Part shown: positions 47,202 through 54,461 of the stretch, piece after piece
Position numbering within the stretch: position 1 is the first letter of the stretch
Layout of the letters: the number at the start of each line of letters is the position of its first letter
Assembly (NCBI GenBank): GCA_965262565.1
Contig: CBDHFQ010000025.1
Span: 124,001-188,000, forward strand
Direction: 5' to 3'
From: CBDHFQ01 sp965262565
Lineage (GTDB): Bacteria; Bacteroidota; Bacteroidia; J057
DNA: 64,000 bases
Notes under the pieces: model-generated
Seen by the model: the letters and a program-made list of their open reading frames with translations, nothing else
Databases searched by the model: none
What the model was told of the DNA's origin: nothing
Translations under genes and position numbers: made by a program

Positions 47202-48623
47202 TTATAGTACTCTCTGAGAATAATGCTCAGAAGCCGCAAATATCCCCCCACTTTCTCGGTAAAAAGCATCATCCGTATGATATAATCCCTTCTGAGAAGT
47301 AACCCAAGAAGCCTCTGGTACCGGATGATAGCTCATCATTTGATCCCAATACAAGTAATTCTGATGTCCGTTGGTTTCCTGTAGCCCCATATTAGAAGCC
47401 ATCCCGGGAAAAGGGGCTAATCGGGCGGCTACATTTTTGTTCCAATCTACCAAAATAGGATTGACAGTCAAATCGGCACAAAAACAAGGAATATTATGAT
47501 CATGACAAACTTTGGCAATTTTTAAGGTCATGCTCAATGTTTTGGCGATAGCTTTTAAAGCTACTGCTGAATATCCTTGTTCTATTCGTCTTAGTGCATC
47601 CTCATCTGTATGAGCACTTTCGTCAGCAGCGATGATGACTGGAAAATCACTTACATCTTCTTCATTAAGTTCTCCAAAAGGCTCCTCTATGACTGCTATT
47701 TGGTCTAATGCACCAATTTTTTTGGCATATTCCAACAATTGCCATAAGGTATCTTTCTTTTCATACCTTCCATTGGCATCAAAATAATAAGGAATCTTAC
47801 CATGATCTGTATGTGGCGATGTATAATGACCAATTGTATCATGAATGGCTTTCAAAAAAGCTTTATCTTTTTCCAGCATTTCCTGTTGACTTCCTGGTGC
47901 ACCTATTTTGATCTTCATAATGAAAAAACCTTCGTCAGCCATCTTCTTAATGTCTTTCATCTCAGTTCCATATCCTAAAGCAGGAATACTAGCTACAAAG
48001 GGATGTCGATGAGAAAGGGCAGGTTTGAAGGTGGTAGGAATTAGCGTATCAAAATCAGTGATATCGTTAAGATGGGCATATAATAACCAGGCTGCATTAT
48101 CTACGGGAACCAGCGCATTCAATGCAAAGGTTTTGCGGAGATCTTGCTGCCCTGTAATTTGTTTTCCATACTCCCAAACCGGATCCAGAATTTGATCGAG
48201 CATGTTAATAGGATCTGTGTAGGTATTCTCTCGGATCAGCTTCAATCCCATTTCTGTCATCGCAAACATGAGGGCATTTCCCCCATTTTCCGAGTGCTTA
48301 GCGAATACCCTGGCATCTGACCATAAGACATTTTGAGTACCGAGACCAACTTCCCGGATTTCTGAATCGCCCTCTATCATGGCAATGGTTTGCCATACTT
48401 CAGTCATAGCACTCCCTTTAAATCCAAAGGGTTTCAATAGCGGCTCCCTTTCAAAATTGGCATTAGTAGCTTTAATATGTAATGGAGTACGGGCTTGTTT
48501 ATGACCTATTGGCATAGAATATAAAGTTTGAGGTAAGGGAAGTAGGATAGAAGATAAAGAAGATATACCTAGGTAGGTTAGAAAGCGCCTTCTGGTAAAA
48601 GGAGTATAATGTGTGGAACTCAT
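47202..48623 (-). CDS. Enolase-superfamily (mandelate racemase/muconate-lactonizing-like) protein, Tat-exported
   Basis: The protein has about 473 residues. ATG 48623 (MSSTHYTPF) is chosen because a longer frame needs TTG. It begins with a twin-arginine signal (FTRRRFLTYLGISSLSSILL). The enolase-superfamily core follows: FFIMKIKIGAPG (KxK), YYFDANGRYEKK (first metal Asp), IAVIEEPFGEL (Glu), PVIIAADESAH (Asp/Glu) and YSAVALKAIAKTLS (general-base Lys). Members racemise, dehydrate or epimerise acids such as sugar acids or dipeptides. Export through Tat is unusual for this superfamily but seen in Bacteroidota. The neighbouring carbohydrate genes fit a sugar-acid role, which is inference. Confidence 0.84.
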   Translation of the reverse strand: MSSTHYTPFTRRRFLTYLGISSLSSILLPLPQTLYSMPIGHKQARTPLHIKATNANFEREPLLKPFGFKGSAMTEVWQTIAMIEGDSEIREVGLGTQNVLWSDARVFAKHSENGGNALMFAMTEMGLKLIRENTYTDPINMLDQILDPVWEYGKQITGQQDLRKTFALNALVPVDNAAWLLYAHLNDITDFDTLIPTTFKPALSHRHPFVASIPALGYGTEMKDIKKMADEGFFIMKIKIGAPGSQQEMLEKDKAFLKAIHDTIGHYTSPHTDHGKIPYYFDANGRYEKKDTLWQLLEYAKKIGALDQIAVIEEPFGELNEEDVSDFPVIIAADESAHTDEDALRRIEQGYSAVALKAIAKTLSMTLKIAKVCHDHNIPCFCADLTVNPILVDWNKNVAARLAPFPGMASNMGLQETNGHQNYLYWDQMMSYHPVPEASWVTSQKGLYHTDDAFYRESGGIFAASEHYSQRVL

Positions 48624-48720
48624 TAGCAAGGAATCATTGATCGTTGATATATAGTTAATTTATATTAAGCATAAAATACCATCATTGCTAGTCATATTCC
48701 ATTCATCAAGGTCGAAAAAT

Positions 48721-48753
48721 AAAAAAAGAATCTCCCGAATAATCAGGAGATTC
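48721..48753 (-). terminator. Rho-independent terminator of the lipoprotein gene
   Basis: A perfect 8-base stem (gaatctcc, 48728-48735; ggagattc, 48746-48753) with a 10-base loop is followed on the minus strand by a T run (complement of aaaaaaa, 48721-48727). It lies 31 bases beyond the stop of the minus-strand gene at 48785. Confidence 0.8.
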
Positions 48754-48784
48754 CATGTACATAACAGGAATATGAATATGTAAA

Positions 48785-49636
48785 CTACCTAAGATTTATT
48801 TCTCGTGTAAATGGCCCGTAAGTTAAGGTAGCTTTAGTATCGCAACTTCCATCGCCGAAATTTATAGAAGCAGGAAGTTCCAGGGTAGATAAGGTAATAT
48901 CTAACACACCTGAGCTAACATATGCTTGTTGTTGAGCCAGACAAGAAGAATTCAACGTTAAGGAAGAAGCAATGGTGGAAGTATAGGATATGCCTTCGCT
49001 CGTTGTTCCTGAATTTGTTCCCTCGATGCTATATACATTATCCGCTATATCATTGTTTCTCTCTCCACTTATGAAGGTATAGGTGGTTTGGGAACTGTAA
49101 GTAATGGTCTCTCCTTGATTGTTAGTATATTCGCCTCCAGAAATCTGAACGGTAAAAAAGATTTGCCCATCATCGTTGGTACTAAAATTACTCATTGCAA
49201 TGGTTCCACTGAGACTATTACCGTTGACAGTATAATTTGAGAAGCTTATAGATAATTCTGAACCTGGTTCTCTATATGTGCCGAGATAATTGATGGTGAT
49301 GCTTCCCGCTCTTTCCACCCCAAATGGTCCTGTACATCCTTCCCCATAATCCAGGATAAAAACTCTATTCGCTGTATCCAGACTGATATCGGCACATTGA
49401 CTATTTCTTATTGAGGAAGTTCCATCCATCAACTCGTCGGTCAGATAAAATGCTTCGTAGAATTGATTGTCAATCTCTGCGACGTTGGAGGCTGTTTCTT
49501 CTGCCAAAGCTTCATCGGATAAATTGTTTAGGTTATCATCTTCCTCAGAGCAAGAATAAAGGATCATTCCAGAGACAATCAGCAACAAGGTATACTTAAC
49601 AGAAAGTGTGTTTAATAAATTGAACGTGAATTTCAT
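48785..49636 (-). CDS. Hypothetical lipoprotein with a Ser/Thr-rich beta domain
   Basis: The 283-residue protein has a lipoprotein signal (LLLIVSGMILYSCSEEDDN, acylated Cys before SEED). The mature part is rich in Ser, Thr, Asn and short beta strands (SITINYLGTYREPGSELSIS, YTNNQGETITYSSQTTYTF) with paired cysteines (NSQCADIS, GEGCTGP). There is no enzyme motif. It is anchored in the outer or inner membrane by lipid and is of unknown role. It is monocistronic, with a clear terminator downstream and divergent regulatory genes upstream. Confidence 0.65.
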   Translation of the reverse strand: MKFTFNLLNTLSVKYTLLLIVSGMILYSCSEEDDNLNNLSDEALAEETASNVAEIDNQFYEAFYLTDELMDGTSSIRNSQCADISLDTANRVFILDYGEGCTGPFGVERAGSITINYLGTYREPGSELSISFSNYTVNGNSLSGTIAMSNFSTNDDGQIFFTVQISGGEYTNNQGETITYSSQTTYTFISGERNNDIADNVYSIEGTNSGTTSEGISYTSTIASSLTLNSSCLAQQQAYVSSGVLDITLSTLELPASINFGDGSCDTKATLTYGPFTREINLR

Positions 49637-49901
49637 AATAACTACTATGTGTTTAATAAATAAAGAATAAGAGTTACACTAAAATATGATGGTATCAAGT
49701 TCAATATCTATTCCATTTCGTGGAAATTATTTCAACCTATGTAATGGGTGTTTCAATAAATGGAGAAAAAGATTCATCAGAAGGTGATAGGGGTGGGAAG
49801 GATTTATTCGTAGAGAAAATTGGCCTGTTTGTTGAAAGGAGAAATGGTGTTTCCCATGCCCTTATTATCTTTATATTAAGACTAGCCTCAAAAATATTGT
49901 G

Positions 49902-51083
49902 ATGAAGTTACCTGATATTGGCGATTTATTGGGCAAGATTACTCATGAGCAACTGAGTAAGTACTTGCATATTTTCTTTTGGTTTTCCTACAGTGGATTA
50001 CTCATTGGAGGGCTCTACTATATTCTTCCTCTGTCAGTTACAGTGATCCGTACTGCGATCCATATATTGCTGCAGATGGCTATGGTCTATCTGCATTTCA
50101 AGATTATCCTACCCAGGTATTTTGACAAGCACAATCTTTCAGCTTATCTACGTCAATCTTTCCTGGTGATTCTAGTGATAAGTATATTAAGAGCCTTATG
50201 CGACCATGGGGTAGCTTACTTTTTGTTAGACATTCCGCTATTTGGCCCTACAGAAGCTATAGCAAAGAAAGAAATGGCAGAACAGATATCCAATATTGTG
50301 TTGAATATATCTAATGCGAAAGATGGGTTGAGAAAAATTATGCTCGTATATTCCAGCTATTATTTACAGGAGTTTTTGCATACTCCCGATCCCTTTATCA
50401 GAACCTTTGCCTCATCTCTACTCATTTTCGTCCTTACATTGCCCATATGGTTTTTCGATCGATGGCAGAAACAACAACAAGCTAAACAGGAAATAGAAAA
50501 TCAAAAGCTGGAAGCAGAACTGAAATTTTTAAAAACTCAAATTCATCCCCACTTTTTGTTTAATACGCTCAACAATATTTACACCCTTTTCATTGTAGGA
50601 TCTGAGAAGGCGGCATCCATGATATTAAAATTGTCGGAAATGATGCGTTATATGTTATACGAGTGTAATGAGAATAAAATGGCGTTGATCCAGGAAATCC
50701 AATACCTCAGAAATTATATTAGTCTTCAACAGTTAAAGACAGCAACACCTCAACAAATAGACTTTGAAGTTAAAGGGTATATTCACCAAGTAGAAATCCC
50801 TCCTTTACTCTTTGTTCCATTATTTGAGAATGCCTTCAAACACGGTAATGTCGAAAATGTAAAAGAAGGATGGTTGAAAGCTATGCTAACAGTGGAAGAC
50901 AACCAATTATCTTTTGAGATTCACAATAGTGTACCCGAAAATAAAGTACAGATGCCCCAAGGTGGAATTGGGTTAGAAAATTTGAAACAACGATTAGCCT
51001 TAATATATCCTGATAAGTATACCTTTTCCGTTAAATCACTGTCGGGTAGTTATTCTGTTCTCCTAAATATTGATTTATCATGA
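49902..51083 (+). CDS. LytS-type sensor histidine kinase (His_kinase family)
   Basis: From ATG 49902 (MKLPDIGDLL; a GTG one codon earlier is possible) the protein has 393 residues. Four membrane helices precede an antiparallel helix (WQKQQQAKQEIENQKLEAEL). The kinase part has H215 in KTQIHPHFLFNTLNNIY, the phospho-acceptor of this family, and an ATP-binding end (VPLFENAFKHGNVENVKEG; GGIGLENLKQRLALIY). It overlaps the response regulator start by four bases (ATGA), so the pair is translationally coupled. The signal is unknown. It is of the YehU/LytS kind common in Bacteroidota. Confidence 0.9.
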   Translation: MKLPDIGDLLGKITHEQLSKYLHIFFWFSYSGLLIGGLYYILPLSVTVIRTAIHILLQMAMVYLHFKIILPRYFDKHNLSAYLRQSFLVILVISILRALCDHGVAYFLLDIPLFGPTEAIAKKEMAEQISNIVLNISNAKDGLRKIMLVYSSYYLQEFLHTPDPFIRTFASSLLIFVLTLPIWFFDRWQKQQQAKQEIENQKLEAELKFLKTQIHPHFLFNTLNNIYTLFIVGSEKAASMILKLSEMMRYMLYECNENKMALIQEIQYLRNYISLQQLKTATPQQIDFEVKGYIHQVEIPPLLFVPLFENAFKHGNVENVKEGWLKAMLTVEDNQLSFEIHNSVPENKVQMPQGGIGLENLKQRLALIYPDKYTFSVKSLSGSYSVLLNIDLS

Positions 51084-51856
51084 ATGTAACTGAAGACTCC
51101 ATATTCCGCTGCCTGATCGTAGATGACGAACATCTTGCAAGGACACTACTTTCCACCTATGTAGAAAAATTACCTAACCTTACGCTAATTAGTACCTGTC
51201 AAAATGCGATGGAGGCGTTAGCTGTACTCCAGAAACAGGAAGTGGATATTATGTTTCTCGATATACAGATGCCAGATTTGACGGGATTGGATTTGTTGAG
51301 AACGTTAGGGAAAAAGCCAGCGACTGTATTAACCACTGCTTATGACAAACATGCGATAGAAGGCTATGAATTGGAAGTAATGGATTATCTGCTAAAGCCC
51401 ATTTCATTTGAAAGATTTGTTCAGGCTGTGTCCAAGTGTAGTGAACAAATCCAATTAAAGAGGAAAGCGGAGGCTAGCAAGGCTATGGAATTCAGTGTTG
51501 AGAAATCTTCGAATTCTACGAAAGCTTCCCACCCTTCCAAACAGACTGATCACATGTATGTAAAAGTAGACTACAAATGGACCAAAATCCTTTACAAAGA
51601 TATTTTGTATATAGAGGGATTAAGAGAATATGTCAAAGTCCATACTCCTACCCAAAGATATGTGGTTTATCAGGCCTTAAAAAGATTGGCGGAATGGCTG
51701 CCTGAACATCAATTCGTCAGGGTTCATAAATCCTATATTGTATCATTGGATTATATAAGCGCGATTTATGGGAATACTATAGAAATCGGTGAAGCCGAGG
51801 TGCCTATAGGTAAATCTTTTAAAGAGGAGTTTTTTCAACGAATTCAGAGAATCTAA
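51080..51856 (+). CDS. LytTR-family response regulator
   Basis: The 258-residue protein has an N-terminal receiver (FRCLIVDDEHLARTLLS, phospho-acceptor D61 in MFLDIQMPDLTGLDL, LKPISFERFV). A LytTR DNA-binding domain follows (YVKVDYKWTKILYKDILYIE, HQFVRVHKSYIVSLDYISAI). It is the cognate partner of the kinase at 49902, whose end overlaps its start by four bases. The target genes are not visible. The following 480-base region contains a large inverted repeat. Confidence 0.92.
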   Translation: MNVTEDSIFRCLIVDDEHLARTLLSTYVEKLPNLTLISTCQNAMEALAVLQKQEVDIMFLDIQMPDLTGLDLLRTLGKKPATVLTTAYDKHAIEGYELEVMDYLLKPISFERFVQAVSKCSEQIQLKRKAEASKAMEFSVEKSSNSTKASHPSKQTDHMYVKVDYKWTKILYKDILYIEGLREYVKVHTPTQRYVVYQALKRLAEWLPEHQFVRVHKSYIVSLDYISAIYGNTIEIGEAEVPIGKSFKEEFFQRIQRI

Positions 51857-52338
51857 ATTTTATTCGCTCACCTTTCCAAAATGTTAATCTTCCAATAAGA
51901 ACTGTTTATCCGGAAAAGCTGGCCATTCGGAGATTTCTTCCGTTTAATGTTGAACATATACCTTAATAAAGTTTACTATAGATTAGAGAATGGATATAAG
52001 CTATTTCCTTAAGTCCCAAACATTCAATAATACGCACGTTTTTTCTGACCATCCCATCGTGCTACATCGGTCGGAACTCTTTCCCTGAATCAAGCAGCTT
52101 ATGTAATACTTATACTCAGACAGACATATACACTTTTGGTAATGAATAGGCTTTTCAGTAAAGTACCTATTGACATTACCGCTCATAAACAAATTATATG
52201 GGATATATCTAAGCTCTAGTGAGAGGAATCATATGTTAAATGGATCTTGAGTCATTCGTAAGGGATCATTTTTTTCATAAACTCATTCGCATACAGCATT
52301 TGCGCATTGAATTATATGAACATCTTAATCCCTATATC
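51857..52338. other. Intergenic region with a long inverted repeat
   Basis: There is no convincing gene in these 482 bases. An inverted repeat at 52138-52180 has arms ggtaatgaatagg (52138-52150) and cctatt-ga-cattacc (52166-52180), with an inner cttt/aaag pairing, so the whole can fold as one long hairpin. It has no T run and is too far from gene ends for an ordinary terminator. The flavodoxin promoter and any target of the LytTR regulator would lie here. Confidence 0.45.
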
Positions 52339-52833
52339 ATGGAAAATCTGATCGTATTTATGAGTAAACACGGAACCACCAGAAAAGTCGCTCTTCAATT
52401 ACAACAGAAGCTAGGGAAAGAAAAAACGCATGTGGTGGATTTAGCGAAGGGAAGTGTTACAAATCTTAGTGATTACGAGACCATTATAGTAGGAGGCTCT
52501 ATTCATATGGGCCAGATACAAAAGAAGGTAAAGCAGTTTTGTGAGAAGCATGAAGAGGAATTGTGCCAAAAAAGACTGGGCCTTTTTATCTGTTTTATGG
52601 CGAAAGAAGAAGGAAAAAAGGAGTTTGACATGGCCTATTCCGAACAATTAAGAGCGCATGCCTTAGCAAAGGGATTATTCGGTGGAGAATTGTTAATAGA
52701 CCAAATGAACCTCATCGAAAGATTTATGATCAAAAAAGTTGCTAAAGTTACTGAAAATCAGTACGAATTAGATCAGGAGGCAATAGATAACTTTGTGTTG
52801 TTAATGTATGAAAAAGCACCTAAACCGATATAG
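52339..52833 (+). CDS. Flavodoxin-like protein (HemG/menaquinone-dependent protoporphyrinogen-oxidase type)
   Basis: From the internal ATG at 52339 (MENLIVFMSKHGTTRKVALQ) the protein has 164 residues. The upstream frame to 52240 adds 33 unlike residues and is probably not translated. The opening is the phosphate-binding loop of flavodoxins, KHGTTRKVA. ETIIVGGSIHMGQIQKKVKQ and GLFICFMAKEEGKKEFDMAY follow in the family order. HemG-like flavodoxins oxidise protoporphyrinogen using menaquinone, but the call is from family resemblance only. Its last 26 bases overlap the exosortase gene, suggesting a shared transcript. Confidence 0.82.
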   Translation: MENLIVFMSKHGTTRKVALQLQQKLGKEKTHVVDLAKGSVTNLSDYETIIVGGSIHMGQIQKKVKQFCEKHEEELCQKRLGLFICFMAKEEGKKEFDMAYSEQLRAHALAKGLFGGELLIDQMNLIERFMIKKVAKVTENQYELDQEAIDNFVLLMYEKAPKPI

Positions 52834-54364
52834 GCATATTTGTTCTATCCTGCTCTTAACAGGTGCAATCATCGTATTGTACACATCAGTATTAGGCAAA
52901 CTATTTCAGTCCATTACTGAACACGTACACTTTTTTCATCTAATGTTGATCCTCCTGATAGGTGGATACTATATAAAAGAACTTAACGCCAGACAGACCA
53001 ACCAGCTATTTCAGCCTTTCCAGTTTCATGTATTTGGCATGCTGGTGGTATTAGGAGCAACGATCGCTTTTCTACTAACTTCAGTATTCATAGGCGTAAA
53101 TACCCTATCCAATATATGCTTCATGATTACCGCGTATGGAATCCTGACCTTCTATACCCCTCAACAGTCGTGGAAAAAGAATCTCATACCGCTATTGTTG
53201 ATAATTATGATCCTTCCCTCTTTCAATCTGATTGGAACCTTGATTGATGTGTATCTGGGGTTTCCATTGAGAATATTGATGGCTAAGTGGATAGCTTCTT
53301 TTGCTGGGGTTATGGGAGCAGAATACGCTAACAGCAGCACCATTTTATTCATTGAAAATCAAGCGATGCAGATTGATGTACAGTGCAGTGGAGTAAGAAG
53401 TTTATGGTATGGATGGCTTTTTTTCGGAGCAATGATATGGATAGAAGCGAAAAAGTCTATATGGGTTTGGATATGCATGTTCTTTTTGCTGACGATGGCA
53501 CTGCTATTGGGGAATATAGCTAGAGTGTTCCTTATCGTTTGTTTGCATGCTGTTCTTGAACTTCCTGAGATGGCTGCATTCGTTCACCAGCCTATGGGAA
53601 TTATTGCTTTCATTTTGAGTTGTGTTTGGGTCTGGTGGATGGTGGACCAATGGCCAAAGGCTGAACCAAAGGAGGGAATATTAATAAACGGGAGGGAGGA
53701 AACTGACCAAGTTATTCTTAATCTGGAAGGTACAACAGAGACACATCATTCTACTTCTCAAAGCTGGTATCATTGGGGAGGATTAATAGGACTTGTTTCT
53801 GCAATGGTACTGGTTTCTGTGATAGAAAAATCGATGACTGAATTTGTACCTAAAGTGCTACCTCAAATCTCCATGTTTGAAGGTGATTCATTGGCCAATG
53901 GGATAGCCATCGAGCCAGTAGAATTGACTAAGCAAGAACAGCAATTCTTTCTTGAAACGAAATGTCCTGCTTACAAATTTACCTTTAACACAAATGATCT
54001 GTCGGGAAGCTTCTTGATGGCAGGAAAAGGCAACTGGAAGAGCCACCATCTCCCAAGGCTATGTATACAGGCAAGTGGACATTCAATTAAGAATGAACAT
54101 ACTTATTTATTGGATTCATCCTTTCCCGTACGATGGCTAGATTTAATGGAAGCTCAATATACGGCTTGCTATTGGTTTCAACACGAATCGCGTATCACAG
54201 AGGATTATGCCGACAGGATTTGGGCTGAGATAAGTGGTACATCCAAAGGTTGGGTAATGGTTTCATTGCTTTTTAAAGGGAATGTGAAGGAAGAAGATAA
54301 GGAGGTAGCTAAAGTGATGTATCAAATTAAAGAAAGCGTGGGCCAATGGATAACTGAGCATTAG
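52808..54364 (+). CDS. xrtN: Exosortase, XrtN type
   Basis: The 518-residue protein has an exosortase transmembrane core in its first 280 residues with the catalytic triad C193 (MQIDVQCSGVRSLWYG), R239 (LLGNIARVFLIV) and H260 (AAFVHQPMGI). A periplasmic C-terminal domain of about 200 residues follows the last helix. Exosortases cleave a PEP-CTERM-like signal and attach or release the protein at the membrane. The XrtN branch is defined by its pairing with a VIT-domain protein, which follows at 54462 and ends in such a signal. The start overlaps the flavodoxin by 26 bases. Confidence 0.88.
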   Translation: MKKHLNRYRHICSILLLTGAIIVLYTSVLGKLFQSITEHVHFFHLMLILLIGGYYIKELNARQTNQLFQPFQFHVFGMLVVLGATIAFLLTSVFIGVNTLSNICFMITAYGILTFYTPQQSWKKNLIPLLLIIMILPSFNLIGTLIDVYLGFPLRILMAKWIASFAGVMGAEYANSSTILFIENQAMQIDVQCSGVRSLWYGWLFFGAMIWIEAKKSIWVWICMFFLLTMALLLGNIARVFLIVCLHAVLELPEMAAFVHQPMGIIAFILSCVWVWWMVDQWPKAEPKEGILINGREETDQVILNLEGTTETHHSTSQSWYHWGGLIGLVSAMVLVSVIEKSMTEFVPKVLPQISMFEGDSLANGIAIEPVELTKQEQQFFLETKCPAYKFTFNTNDLSGSFLMAGKGNWKSHHLPRLCIQASGHSIKNEHTYLLDSSFPVRWLDLMEAQYTACYWFQHESRITEDYADRIWAEISGTSKGWVMVSLLFKGNVKEEDKEVAKVMYQIKESVGQWITEH

Positions 54365-54461
54365 TCTGAGAGTAGGGGGGATAATTCTATGAAAGCATTC
54401 AATAAGATAACACGTAAATAATTATAAATCTTTACAGACACATTATTAACTTCTAATTATT

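Noticed and set aside
49720..49902. 60-codon frame ending at the kinase start (+)
   Set aside because: Its composition is not protein-like and it has no family resemblance. Most likely it is a chance frame in the promoter region of the two-component pair.
52001..52192. 63-codon minus-strand frame
   Set aside because: It spans the inverted repeat and gives a Cys-rich, unrecognisable peptide. It is probably chance.
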